24,801 nucleotides of DNA from a virus: IMG/VR virus record IMGVR_UViG_3300027759_000395, positions 1 through 24,801 of that record, one strand, 5' to 3'. The translations under genes and the position numbers were made by a program. The notes below the pieces were generated by a model that did not search any database, had not been told where the DNA came from, and saw nothing but the letters and a program-made list of their open reading frames with translations. Position 1 is the first letter of the stretch; the number at the start of each line of letters is the position of its first letter. Below, piece by piece: positions 1 to 7,914 of the stretch.

Positions 1-66
1 GTCTACCGATACGGAGCTAAAACTGGCGTCAGACCCAGAAGCTACGACTTTTTTCCATGATGGCAT
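1..66 (-). CDS. Tail-fibre-like protein, N-terminal fragment (runs off window)
   Basis: An ATG at 66-64 opens a frame that stays open to the window edge and gives 22 residues beginning MPSWKKVVASGSDASFSSV. The N-terminus closely matches that of the 322-aa fibre gene upstream of it (MPATWKKVIVSGSSAELANL), so this is the start of a paralogous fibre or virion-surface protein. Only 22 codons are visible, so the function rests on that similarity alone. A 117-base spacer separates it from the preceding gene and contains one copy of the ATATTTAT motif (172-179). I found no convincing reading frame in the spacer. Confidence 0.7.
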   Translation of the reverse strand, partial: MPSWKKVVASGSDASFSSVSVD

Positions 67-171
67 ATTTTCTTCTAATTACGGTTGGTTACAGTTTGTA
101 CTGCCCACTTCCACTTTCGTGGCCAATAACGAGATTCTATTTCTAGAAACTAATTAACAAGTTTGCTGTAA

Positions 172-179
172 ATAAATAT
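172..179 (-). promoter_or_regulatory. ATATTTAT motif, candidate promoter element
   Basis: The coding strand reads GCAATATTTATTTAC just after the stop of the 80-aa gene and about 105 bases before the next start at 66. It is one of eight identically oriented copies in gene junctions. Function is inferred only from position and recurrence. Confidence 0.4.
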
Positions 180-183
180 TGCG

Positions 184-426
184 CTAATCGGTTAAGCTCT
201 TGTAGTACTCTTGAAGTTTGAATACTAGATTGTACACGTGCTCTACCTGATCGCCCTTAAAAGTGGACTCCTTGATCATTACGAGCAAGGCTTCCACTTC
301 TGGTCTATTAAGTTGTAATTGATTTGTACTGTTCTCAGTAGTATTAGAAGTTGGCATTGATTGTATTGCCTCCATCTCTTTTTGTGGTTCTTTTTGCCCC
401 ACTTTTTTAGAAAAACTAAATCCCAT
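184..426 (-). CDS. Small conserved-looking phage protein, 80 aa
   Basis: The frame is open from 489, but the first 21 codons of that longer version overlap the end of the 322-aa fibre gene. The ATG at 426-424 (MGFSFSKKVGQ) leaves a clean 20-base spacer after the fibre stop, so I chose it. The N-terminal half is polar and probably disordered, rich in K, E, N and T. The C-terminal half (from about residue 41, LNRPEVEALLVMIKESTFKG) looks like a compact amphipathic helical domain with the FKGxxVE pattern seen in small phage proteins that accompany fibre genes. There is no signal peptide or membrane segment. A chaperone or accessory role for the fibres is a guess from context. The ATATTTAT motif lies 30 bases upstream, inside the end of the fibre gene. 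Confidence 0.75.
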   Translation of the reverse strand: MGFSFSKKVGQKEPQKEMEAIQSMPTSNTTENSTNQLQLNRPEVEALLVMIKESTFKGDQVEHVYNLVFKLQEYYKSLTD

Positions 427-446
427 AACGTTTTTTATAAATTTTA

Positions 447-1415
447 TTATGCCCAGATAAATATGTCCGATGTGATTGAGTTCACCCACATGTTACCCAA
501 TCCGTTTGTTGTACTACCCCAAGTTGGAGGAGTTGCATCCGATGGATTACCAGCGTTTATTTTTGAAGTTACCATGTATTCGTCCGCAGCTACTGTTGAA
601 GAGCTAGCGTGTACATTGTATGCTACCGCAAAACGACCGAAAGCTCCGGCTGTTGCAGATTCAATAAAGAAAGCAGATCCTGATGCTCCGCCTGGTGCTG
701 TTGAACTTGCGATAATGAAACCGCCGTCTGTCAATGAAGTAGATCCAGAAGCCAATAAGATGAACTTATCAGCGATTAATACGTTTTCAGTATTTTGGAA
801 GCTAGCTGTACCAGCAACTGTTAAGTCGCCTGTTACAATTAAGTTCTGATTGAATATAGAGTTACCGGTTACATTAATACCACCAGCTGCTACTGTTACA
901 CCTGAAGTAGCGCCTGATCCAATAGTTACTAGCGTACCGTTGTCCGTAATGTTTGAGTTAGAGAATCCAGTACCATTCCACTTAGGAAGCAAGTTGTTTG
1001 TCAAAGAAGCTGCGCCTTGAATGGCAACTGTTGCAGGTAAACTACCAGAGTACGTGAAAGGAACAATACCTACGCCTTGAGTTAAACTAGGTAAAGTAGC
1101 AGATCCTGAGAAAGAACCACTAAATTGTCCAGATAATATAGCCGAACCTGTAAAAGATCCAGAGAAATCTCCGAATGCAGTAGCCGATCCTTTGAAAGAT
1201 CCCGTAGTGCTTCCTGTCATAGCTCCGTAGAAAGATCCACTAAAACTACCCGAAAGGAAAGTAGCATTAAAAGAGCTAGAGATTTGATTAATTACTGAAC
1301 CGGCCGCGTTACTTATTTGTAAAGACGCGCTAGTTACTAATTTGTTATTGACGTTAAGGTTAGCAAGTTCGGCTGATGAACCGCTAACGATGACTTTTTT
1401 CCAGGTTGCCGGCAT
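447..1415 (-). CDS. Tail-fibre-like virion protein, 322 aa, Gly-Ser-Phe repeats
   Basis: The N-terminus MPATWKKVIVSGS is shared with the fragment at 1-66. Residues 55-108 form a low-complexity run of SGSFSGSF/TGSFKGSA units that probably fold as repetitive beta structure in a trimeric fibre. The distal part contains IADKFILLASGS (about 215-225) followed by a DGGFIIASS segment, a pattern I know from fibre-like proteins of marine and flavobacterial phages. The protein ends in VNSITSDIFIWA. There are no enzyme motifs. The start is supported by a 38-base spacer from the previous gene that holds an ATATTTAT motif. It follows two other fibre-like genes, so a role in the adsorption apparatus is the natural reading. 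The exact position in the virion cannot be told. Confidence 0.8.
   Translation of the reverse strand: MPATWKKVIVSGSSAELANLNVNNKLVTSASLQISNAAGSVINQISSSFNATFLSGSFSGSFYGAMTGSTTGSFKGSATAFGDFSGSFTGSAILSGQFSGSFSGSATLPSLTQGVGIVPFTYSGSLPATVAIQGAASLTNNLLPKWNGTGFSNSNITDNGTLVTIGSGATSGVTVAAGGINVTGNSIFNQNLIVTGDLTVAGTASFQNTENVLIADKFILLASGSTSLTDGGFIIASSTAPGGASGSAFFIESATAGAFGRFAVAYNVHASSSTVAADEYMVTSKINAGNPSDATPPTWGSTTNGLGNMWVNSITSDIFIWA
457..464 (-). promoter_or_regulatory. ATATTTAT motif inside the 3' end of the fibre gene
   Basis: The motif overlaps the codons for the last residues (DIFIWA) of the 322-aa gene and lies 30 bases before the ATG of the 80-aa gene. It has the same orientation as the other seven copies. 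Being within coding sequence, it could be coincidental, but its distance to the next start fits the set. Confidence 0.3.
1092..1253 (-). repeat. Degenerate GSFSGSF/TGS coding repeat in 322-aa fibre gene
   Basis: This stretch encodes residues 55-108. Short in-frame units of Ser/Thr-Gly-Ser-Phe repeat with drift, and the DNA shows recurring TTGAAAGATCC-like words on the + strand. The same unit recurs in the two neighbouring fibre genes. Confidence 0.75.
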
Positions 1416-1438
1416 GTGTTTCTGTTTTTAAACTACTT

Positions 1439-1446
1439 ATAAATAT
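1439..1446 (-). promoter_or_regulatory. ATATTTAT motif upstream of 322-aa fibre gene
   Basis: The coding strand reads CACAATATTTATAAGTAG, ending 23 bases before the ATG at 1415, in the 38-base spacer after the 335-aa gene. This copy shares the extension ATATTTATAAG with the copy at 13395-13402. Confidence 0.45.
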
Positions 1447-1453
1447 TGTGACT

Positions 1454-2461
1454 TTAGCTAAATGTAGCCTGATCTAATCCAACATAAACAGATTGACTGG
1501 TAAAGTATATACCGCCGTACTGGGCTGTTGGAACATAATTGTTTTCGAAGACTTTATTTTCTACAGTACCTTCATTGTTTATTTTGAAAACGTTCTTGCT
1601 ACCACTTGTAATTAAAAAGAAGTGTGGAACAGATCCAGTAGCGTTCACTGTTATGCTTCCGCTGTTGCTTAGACTGAATAGGGTGCTACTTGCAGAAGTT
1701 ATTGTGAATACTGTTGGGCCTACGTTAACGCTTGCAGATATGCTTCCTGTGCCTATTCTAAATAGATTCAGGTCATTGATGCTACTAGCAGAGATGTTAG
1801 TAATGCCTGCGCCGTTGCCAAAGAAAGATCCAGTGAAAGATCCTGTCAAAGATCCTAGAGAAGTATTTAGTGTGCTTCCTACGTATTGATAAACAGAGAT
1901 GTAAACGTACTGACTGTTATTAGGCATTACGGCAGAAGAGCTGAACTCTAAAACACCGGTCTTGTAATCGAAGGCATAGTTGTTAACAGAGATTTGATCA
2001 CCTGCAGCTGGTGTGCTCGCATTTGTTGAAACGAATACTTTTGCCAAATAACCGGCAGGGTTGTCTTCCGTATTTGCGTTGGACAAAGATGGAACCGAAT
2101 ACTTTGGAGATACAAAACTGCCTTGTTGACCAGCATCCAATAGCTGAGCACCGATACCAGTACTTGATCCGCTTGGAGTTGTAAAGAACCAAACCTCGTT
2201 GTTTAAGTCGGATTTGGTTAACTTCTTGCGATAGTAATACTTCATTACCTGCTTACCACCAGAGCTGTATACCGATAAATCTTGAGAGCTACCACTAAAA
2301 GGTAAACTGCTAGATGGGATCAAAGCTGCATCCGTATAAACTTCGCTAGAGTTTATGTCCAACGTAGAAGTAAACGCTTCTTGAGAATCTAAGAGCGTTT
2401 CATGAGTATACCTTCTACTTTGTAGGAACCTGGAGGATTTTTTAACGCTATCTATTGCCAT
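1454..2461 (-). CDS. Tail-fibre-like virion protein, 335 aa
   Basis: Residues 1-200 are mixed beta-rich sequence with a basic start (MAIDSVKKSSRFLQSRRYTH). Residues 202-217 carry GSLTGSFTGSFFGNG, and residues 218-260 continue as AGITNISASSINDLNLFRIG. That block is clearly related to residues 30-75 of the next gene to the right (823 aa), so the two share a module. A C-terminal segment (about 279-308) resembles the FxIxNEGxVxN trailer found in fibre repeats, and the protein ends YVGLDQATFS. There are no catalytic motifs. It starts 12 bases after the stop of the 823-aa gene without a visible ribosome site. It is probably a fibre or baseplate-associated surface protein. The N-terminal 200 residues could instead be an attachment domain. 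Confidence 0.78.
   Translation of the reverse strand: MAIDSVKKSSRFLQSRRYTHETLLDSQEAFTSTLDINSSEVYTDAALIPSSSLPFSGSSQDLSVYSSGGKQVMKYYYRKKLTKSDLNNEVWFFTTPSGSSTGIGAQLLDAGQQGSFVSPKYSVPSLSNANTEDNPAGYLAKVFVSTNASTPAAGDQISVNNYAFDYKTGVLEFSSSAVMPNNSQYVYISVYQYVGSTLNTSLGSLTGSFTGSFFGNGAGITNISASSINDLNLFRIGTGSISASVNVGPTVFTITSASSTLFSLSNSGSITVNATGSVPHFFLITSGSKNVFKINNEGTVENKVFENNYVPTAQYGGIYFTSQSVYVGLDQATFS
1811..1858 (-). repeat. GSFTG coding repeat in 335-aa gene
   Basis: Three consecutive units of about 15 bases, with AAAGATCC at their core on the + strand (1824-1856), encode GSLTGSFTGSFFGNGA. The unit is nearly identical to those at 4814-4906. Confidence 0.7.
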
Positions 2462-2473
2462 CTATATTAAATA

Positions 2474-4945
2474 TTAACTAAATGTTACTGTTATTCCCGT
2501 TATTGGAGTCGGGTCTCCGTTGTACTTAACTATAACGTATACTTCGTCGTATTGTGAGTTTAAAATCATTCCATCAGCATTTCTAATCGGTATAGTATAA
2601 GTAGTGCTTGCTAAAGATCCACCAGTATTACCATAAAGAGCTATAGCAGAACCAAATGGATTTTTACCGTCAGTATTTGCTGTAATACTTCCTGAAACTA
2701 AATTCGATAACAAGTTTGCTGGGTCGTAAAATCTAGCGGGCGTGTATATTGAACTGTTTGAAGATTCGAATAGTAATGCTACGGATATTGCTGTCGCAGT
2801 GGTTGCGTCCCAGTTAACCAAAGTTTGACCCAAATTTAAGGTCATCGAAGTCTTAGTTCCAGAAGTCGTGAACTTTCTAACGTAGTATTTGTAAGCGCTC
2901 GCAGAAGATGGATTTGGCAACCAATATCCGTAAGCGCCTCCAGGTTTTACTAAGTATCCAGGTTTTACTTGAAGATCAGTTGCGCCTAAGTTACCATAAA
3001 CAGATCCAGTGTTCCAGAAGGATCCACTAAAAGTTAAAATGCTATCGGTCAATTGTAAACGATAACTTTCACCCAAGAATGATTCAATTAAAGCGGTAGA
3101 AGTATCTGTACCTTGACCTCTACCGAAGTATGCTAAAGATCCGCTGGTTGCGTTTTGACCAAATGATCCAGTAGAGTGATAGTAGATCGTTTGAGTATCG
3201 TAAGTTGAAGCGGCTGCGTTTTTATTGGTAGCATTTGTTGTAACTGTGAAAGTAACAGGAGTTAAACCTATCTGAGCTATATTGGTATTTGTACTAGCAG
3301 CAAATGTATAAAGACCATTTAATTTAATACGGTCTGTTTCAAAAGGAATTGTTGAAGTCGCTCTAGCAGTTACGCCCGTAGAGTCATATACGGCATTTGC
3401 GGTTTGTATAGTTCCACCAGCTGTAGAAATAGTAGTAGTTCCAGAAGTTTGCGTTAATCCAGTTCCTGAAACTGTTTGATATGCTAAGTTGGTGCCGGCA
3501 AAATAAAGAGGATTAAAAGCGCCTGTAACAGAACTAGAAACGTTATAAGTAGAACCACTCAAATAAGGAGCTCCACTTAAAGATCTTGAAACTGCAGATA
3601 GAGAAGCAGAAGCTGCCGCCGCAGTAATTGTATTTGCTGGAACGTTTGTAGATATCGTAGTTAATGGAGCGTAGAATATCTCGGCGTTACTGTTAGTAGG
3701 ATTCGTGTAAGGACTCGATCCACTAGCAATTATAATAGAAGTCGATATGTGATAGTAACCAGAACCGGTATAATCTAAAGAGGCTTGATAAATAGCTGGA
3801 GAAAATACAGAAGCAAATTTACCGTCTTGATACGCAGCTGGAATTACCGCTGGATTAGAAGTATTAATTTTTGCTAAAGTAACTCCTGATGTTGTACCTG
3901 CTCCGGTTTGAGTAATTAAAGTAGCAGAAGAAGACGTGGCGGTCGTTGCTTTAGTGGCGCTATTTAAAAACTTGAAAGAGAAAGATCCAGAAACTTTGAA
4001 ATTAGTTGGAGATCCACTTAATAATGGTCCTAATCCAAATAATTGCGCATCGGCAGAGGAAGTTGCTACAGTACTTCCAGATGCTACGCTAGTGTAAGTG
4101 TATCCGTAACTTGTAGAAGTGTATATAGGCGTTATACCTGCGAATATCGTGCTTCCTGTAGTTGCGAATCCTTTTCCTTGTAGATATATTAGTGTCGCGT
4201 TACTAGTGCTTTGAGGAACGCTACCAGCAGTAACTGTGCCTGTTGTGGTGTTTTGCGCTGTTGCAGTATAAGATCCAAAAGTTCTTGTGTTTGGACTTGC
4301 GTCAGGAGCGGAAGCCGATAGCAATCCGGCCAAAAATCTAAGTATCTCTGACACGTCTGTTTGAGTTGTGAAGTTATTAAAGTAAGATCCGTTTAAACTG
4401 GTTTGCCATTGATTAGAAGTTGGATAGCCTGCGTTTATGTTGTATGCATTTATTGATTGAGAGACAATAAGCCCCGCATTCATTGTTGCGCTACCTGTTA
4501 AATTTAAAGAACCGGAAATATTAACAGAACCAGTAAAAGTTTGTTGATCGGACGTATCGTCTCCAAAAATATTAGAACCTGAACTATAAATTACAGAAGA
4601 ACTAATTGTTTGGACTACTAATCTTTGAGCGGTTATAGTTCCAGTAAATAAAGCATTAGAAGCTGTAATGTTTCCGCTTACCGACAAACTACCTGTGAAT
4701 GAAGCGCTCGTATTAACAACGAATCCATTATTTGGAGATATTGATGCCGTAAAACTACCACTTGCTATTTGAGAAAGATTCAAACCAACGATATTGCTCG
4801 CAGAAATGTTAGTCAATCCGCTACCGTTACCAGAGAATGACCCAGTAAAAGATCCAGTAGCTTGTCCGGTAAAGGATCCGCTAAAGGAACCTGTAAAGGA
4901 ACCCGATAATGGGAAGGATAGCTGTTTATTATAAAATTGAGCCAT
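2474..4945 (-). CDS. Large tail-fibre-like protein, 823 aa
   Basis: The ATG overlaps the stop of the gp15-like gene as TAATG, so the two are probably translationally coupled. Residues 14-41 are a GSFTGSFSG run, followed by GSGLTNISASNIVGLNLSQI (41-60), the module shared with the 335-aa protein. Residues about 80-170 continue with fibre-type FTGSLSVSGNITASNALFTG repeats. From about 195 an EILRFLAGLLSASAPDASPN segment begins, followed by a long Ser/Thr/Ala-rich beta region with few charged residues. The C-terminal 200 residues (LVKPGGAYGYWLPNP onward, ending GITVTFS) look more globular and are a candidate receptor-binding head. No enzymatic site is visible. Length, composition and position right after the neck and tail-terminator genes support a long tail-fibre or baseplate surface protein. 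Confidence 0.8.
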   Translation of the reverse strand: MAQFYNKQLSFPLSGSFTGSFSGSFTGQATGSFTGSFSGNGSGLTNISASNIVGLNLSQIASGSFTASISPNNGFVVNTSASFTGSLSVSGNITASNALFTGTITAQRLVVQTISSSVIYSSGSNIFGDDTSDQQTFTGSVNISGSLNLTGSATMNAGLIVSQSINAYNINAGYPTSNQWQTSLNGSYFNNFTTQTDVSEILRFLAGLLSASAPDASPNTRTFGSYTATAQNTTTGTVTAGSVPQSTSNATLIYLQGKGFATTGSTIFAGITPIYTSTSYGYTYTSVASGSTVATSSADAQLFGLGPLLSGSPTNFKVSGSFSFKFLNSATKATTATSSSATLITQTGAGTTSGVTLAKINTSNPAVIPAAYQDGKFASVFSPAIYQASLDYTGSGYYHISTSIIIASGSSPYTNPTNSNAEIFYAPLTTISTNVPANTITAAAASASLSAVSRSLSGAPYLSGSTYNVSSSVTGAFNPLYFAGTNLAYQTVSGTGLTQTSGTTTISTAGGTIQTANAVYDSTGVTARATSTIPFETDRIKLNGLYTFAASTNTNIAQIGLTPVTFTVTTNATNKNAAASTYDTQTIYYHSTGSFGQNATSGSLAYFGRGQGTDTSTALIESFLGESYRLQLTDSILTFSGSFWNTGSVYGNLGATDLQVKPGYLVKPGGAYGYWLPNPSSASAYKYYVRKFTTSGTKTSMTLNLGQTLVNWDATTATAISVALLFESSNSSIYTPARFYDPANLLSNLVSGSITANTDGKNPFGSAIALYGNTGGSLASTTYTIPIRNADGMILNSQYDEVYVIVKYNGDPTPITGITVTFS
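4814..4906 (-). repeat. GSFTGSFSG coding repeat at the 823-aa fibre N-terminus
   Basis: About six in-frame units of Gly-Ser-Phe-Ser/Thr-Gly encode residues 14-44. On the + strand the recurring word is (G/T)TAAA(G/A)GATCC with drift to GGAACC. Such near-identical units are a plausible substrate for recombination with the two other fibre genes. Confidence 0.75.
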
Positions 4946-6198
4946 TACGCTGAGAATTTACCTATTGCTATGATTAAATCGGTTGGATCAAAACTGTATT
5001 TTAAAATGGCAGGATCTACAATTAAAGTAGAAGTTCCAACGCCGTTGTCTTGCCAGGTAGTTATAGCGGTCTTTTCTAAGTGTTGACCGTTTATAAAGAA
5101 AGTAAAGTTGTCTATGTTATTACTAGGCAAAGAAGTAGGAGCTACTGCCCAACCTTTGTTGAATACGACTTGTGTAGAGTTTACGTAAGATCCAACTACT
5201 TGTAAATTTAAAATCAAATACTGTAAAGTTCCAGTATCTACGCCGCCTAAAGTTACTAAGTTATTAATAGAGTCAGCCGCAAGCACTCTGCTATTTTGTT
5301 TAAATTGTGGTTTTTTCATATTCTCAGTTTGTTGAGCTGTGCTTGAAGCCACTTCCATACCAAAAAGTATTTGTGAGGCTCCAAAGTATCTGGTCGAATT
5401 GGCTAAGCTTTTGTTGATACTCTCTGGTATTAAATATCCGTTTAAAGTCAAATTGAATCTACTCATTACTGCTCTGTCCTCTCCGACTTCGTATGCAATG
5501 TCGTCTGTAAATGTTTCTATTTGACTGTAAAATTGAAATCTATTAGGATCTCCCCAATAAGATCTTGAAGAGAAATTAAGTATCTCAATCAATTTGTCCA
5601 TCTGTTCAACTAGATAAGTCCACATCAAACATTCGAATTCAATAGTAACGTAATCAGGAGTAATTGCTACTACATATTCTTTTTCTGGAGTTCTTTCTGA
5701 TAGTACCGTAAAATTACCATAGTTGTTTCTGCTATTCCATTTCTTTTCAAAAAGCTGTACGTTATGAACTTTATTACCGTCCAATTTATTTCCTAAACCT
5801 CTATTTGGTGTTGTGCTTGTTCTCTTGTACATGATTAACGGAGCAAACATTTTTCCCTCTTGATCTCTATAATAGCCGTCTTCTTGTACGCTCTTCCAGT
5901 TTTCTGGATTTCCGTAAATTACCGGTACTTTTATCTTCGTATTGTTTTGCGTAACGAATAGTTTTAATACGTCGTCGAAATAGTATTGTACAGCATGAGT
6001 AAGATCCTCCATTCCAATCTTGAACTCTTTGTCTTTATCTCCTTTTAAACTGTAGTCTAAAGCTCTATTCTTTTCAGGTTGACCTAATTTTGTAGGCTCA
6101 GAAAACACAGTATTAGGATTGCCGTACTCGGGTGCGTATGGAACAATCAACTTGTTCATGAACTCCTTTCTATTCTGTGGTCTTACTACTTGGTTCAT
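4945..6198 (-). CDS. 15: gp15-like tail terminator / sheath stabiliser with C-terminal extension
   Basis: Residues about 65-262 follow the layout of T4 gp15. First comes a helix ending in YYFDDVLKLFV, then NTKIKVPVIYGNPENWKSVQ (compare the T4 segment IRVPITYASKEHF). Next are ITPDYVTIEFECLMWTYLVEQ and a QMDKLIEILNFSS helix, then DRAVMSRFNLTLNGYLIPES, matching the T4 ending LTFEVNGWMYPPV. In T4 this protein caps the tail tube and sheath and joins the tail to the neck. The protein is 417 aa against roughly 270 for T4 gp15. The extra part (about 325-417) contains FTFFINGQHLEK and DLIIAIGKFSA, a fibre-like beta domain. It overlaps both neighbours as TAATG, and neck genes lie directly upstream. Recognition is by remembered motif pattern, not by alignment. 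Confidence 0.75.
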   Translation of the reverse strand: MNQVVRPQNRKEFMNKLIVPYAPEYGNPNTVFSEPTKLGQPEKNRALDYSLKGDKDKEFKIGMEDLTHAVQYYFDDVLKLFVTQNNTKIKVPVIYGNPENWKSVQEDGYYRDQEGKMFAPLIMYKRTSTTPNRGLGNKLDGNKVHNVQLFEKKWNSRNNYGNFTVLSERTPEKEYVVAITPDYVTIEFECLMWTYLVEQMDKLIEILNFSSRSYWGDPNRFQFYSQIETFTDDIAYEVGEDRAVMSRFNLTLNGYLIPESINKSLANSTRYFGASQILFGMEVASSTAQQTENMKKPQFKQNSRVLAADSINNLVTLGGVDTGTLQYLILNLQVVGSYVNSTQVVFNKGWAVAPTSLPSNNIDNFTFFINGQHLEKTAITTWQDNGVGTSTLIVDPAILKYSFDPTDLIIAIGKFSA

Positions 6199-6692
6199 TA
6201 CAATCTTTGTTGGTTAATACCAAGCTTATCTCCGCTTGTGTAGTGTGTTGTTACTATTATCGAGAACGAACTACCAAATTCATTTAAACCGTCTGAGTAA
6301 GCGTAATTAGGATCTTTACCGAGTATCAATTGATTTTCGTTAACGTTGTCTACTTCGTAATAAAGTTCGTTATACATAATTACATCTCCAATTTCTGGAA
6401 CTACATTAGCGTCTTGCAGATGATCCTTTAAAAACCTAAATGTAGCGTCCCTAATTGAGTCAGGTCCCAAAGACTCTTTTCTTACTACGTTGAATTCTCC
6501 TCTTTCTATTAAACAGTTTATCAATACTGGTCCTACGTAATATCTAGCAGTAGCTTCTCCGTAAACATTTTTTGCAGTATCTCCTAACATGTACTTGTAA
6601 TAACCCACTTGTTGAGAAATTACATTTTCCAACAACTCTTTTGCGATTCCCTTGAAGGTACTCACATCTCTAGAAGATCCAAATAATGCCAT
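6198..6692 (-). CDS. 14: gp14-like neck protein
   Basis: This 164-aa protein contains EIGDVIMYNELYYEVDNVNE followed by QLILGKDPNYAY. The pattern parallels the T4 gp14 region [20 protein letters not shown] with the later LGQN segment. An upstream GPVLINCLIERGEFNVV segment resembles the part of gp14 that ends in the conserved YVPRE-like motif. In T4, gp13 and gp14 complete the packaged head and form the neck to which tails bind. Here the gene sits exactly between the gp13-like and gp15-like genes, the T4 order. It is shorter than T4 gp14 (256 aa). The start is one base past the stop of the gp13-like gene, and its stop overlaps the next ATG, so translational coupling is likely. Confidence 0.75.
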   Translation of the reverse strand: MALFGSSRDVSTFKGIAKELLENVISQQVGYYKYMLGDTAKNVYGEATARYYVGPVLINCLIERGEFNVVRKESLGPDSIRDATFRFLKDHLQDANVVPEIGDVIMYNELYYEVDNVNENQLILGKDPNYAYSDGLNEFGSSFSIIVTTHYTSGDKLGINQQRL

Positions 6693-6693
6693 A

Positions 6694-7860
6694 TTATCCT
6701 AAGTAAACCATCATAGGTACTTCACTTAAAGTACTTGAGATGGATTGATTTTCCGATTGTTTTCTTTCTAATTGCGCTCTACGACTCATGTCTTCAAAAT
6801 CTTGACGAAGTCTTTCACGTAAAGCCTGTTGTTGTGCTTGACCCTTAGAAATTAGGTCAGCACCGTTCAATGTTACTTCAGAACCTGGTGCAGGAACTTG
6901 AGTGTATTTTCCTCTAATCAAACCTAATAGCTCGGAAGCCAATGCCAATGTGTATTCGAATATCCACTGTTTTCCTGGTTGATTTATTTGAACGTAAGTA
7001 ATTGTACCGTAAGGAACGTTAGAAGGATTTGTTACCAAGCTTTTGTTAGTTCCGTAAGGACTATTTTTTGTAGGATCTGAGAAGTCTGACTTTTTAGAGT
7101 ACTTGATCCAAATAACCATATCGTTACTTTCAGGCTTTGGTAAAATTGTAAGCTTGTTATTTGTGACTTCAAAAGAGAACCAAGATCTTCTAACAGTATT
7201 AGACATCTCGATCTCTTGAATTCTTTGAATGTCCCAATAAACCGGGAATAAAGTAAAGTTCAAACCTGGAGAGTAGCTAGACCAACCGAAATTCTCCGTT
7301 GCACCTTGATAGTTGATAGAGCCTCCAATGAATGGATCGTAGTATTGATTTACTGCAGGATTTCCCTTATAAGAAACCTCTTGAATAACAATTCTATCAC
7401 TACCGCTAATATATCCGTTGTCTACAGCCCATTTTTGCATGTCGTAAACTTGGATGCTAGCAGTTAGAGCTAAAGATCCACTATAGTATTCTATGGTACC
7501 ACCAATGCCAATTTGAGCTCCGTAGTTATCCGCAATGGTAACTATAGAATTCAAAGAAGGTACGACTACTGTATTATTTAATTGAGAACCTGTTGGTGCT
7601 CCTTCCAAACCTAGGTAGTTGTCCTTTATTTTAGATTGATAAAGCTCTTCTGAGTATACTGATACGGCCTCTTCAAAACATGTGTAGAAGTTCACGTCCT
7701 GTAATTCCACGTCCATAACCGGGTAACCCAGCTTTCTAGCGCAGTAATTGGCTACTTTTGGTCCGTCCGACTGAAATTGTGCGTCTAAATCGTAGTAACC
7801 GAAGGGGGTGGAACCTGAGATTGGAATAGGTGTTCCGTCGTATATTGATGGATTTGCCAT
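6694..7860 (-). CDS. 13: gp13-like neck / head-completion protein
   Basis: The protein has 388 aa. The N-terminal half includes CARKLGYPVMDVELQDVNFY and a segment describing a virion beta fold (YYSGSLALTASIQVYDMQKW). Near 290-330 is the helix WIFEYTLALASELLGLIRGK followed by YTQVPAPGSEVTLNG, a signature I know from T4-like neck proteins of the gp13 group (helix, then I/V-P-x-P-G-G/S-E-V-T-L-N-G). The C-terminus is a charged, probably helical tail (QQQALRERLRQDFEDMSRRA). It starts 54 bases after PhoH, with an ATATTTAT motif 13 bases before the ATG, and heads the 13-14-15 cluster. It is somewhat longer than T4 gp13 (309 aa). Confidence 0.75.
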   Translation of the reverse strand: MANPSIYDGTPIPISGSTPFGYYDLDAQFQSDGPKVANYCARKLGYPVMDVELQDVNFYTCFEEAVSVYSEELYQSKIKDNYLGLEGAPTGSQLNNTVVVPSLNSIVTIADNYGAQIGIGGTIEYYSGSLALTASIQVYDMQKWAVDNGYISGSDRIVIQEVSYKGNPAVNQYYDPFIGGSINYQGATENFGWSSYSPGLNFTLFPVYWDIQRIQEIEMSNTVRRSWFSFEVTNNKLTILPKPESNDMVIWIKYSKKSDFSDPTKNSPYGTNKSLVTNPSNVPYGTITYVQINQPGKQWIFEYTLALASELLGLIRGKYTQVPAPGSEVTLNGADLISKGQAQQQALRERLRQDFEDMSRRAQLERKQSENQSISSTLSEVPMMVYLG

Positions 7861-7873
7861 TAAATGCTTTCAA

Positions 7874-7881
7874 ATAAATAT
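7874..7881 (-). promoter_or_regulatory. ATATTTAT motif upstream of neck gene
   Basis: The coding strand reads CGTAAATATTTATTTGAAAG, ending 13 bases before the ATG of the gp13-like gene. This copy is nearly palindromic (TAAATATTTA). A weak GGGGTTTTACCC inverted repeat lies just upstream. Confidence 0.45.
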
Positions 7882-7914
7882 TTACGTAATGGGTAAAACC
7901 CCAATAAGCAAAAA

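Noticed and set aside
67-183. Possible small gene in the spacer before the left-edge fibre fragment
   Set aside because: Minus-strand frames there lack a start codon with any length and show no recognisable sequence.
427-489. Upstream start at 489 for the 80-aa gene
   Set aside because: It overlaps the end of the 322-aa fibre gene by 43 bases. The ATG at 426 follows the fibre stop cleanly.
361-849. + strand open frame of 162 codons
   Set aside because: It lies opposite the 322-aa fibre and 80-aa genes, which have consistent spacing and recognisable motifs. No recognisable domain.
7891-7902. GGGTAAAACCCC inverted repeat after phoH as a terminator
   Set aside because: The stem is only three or four pairs, and on the minus strand it is followed by mixed sequence with no T-tract.
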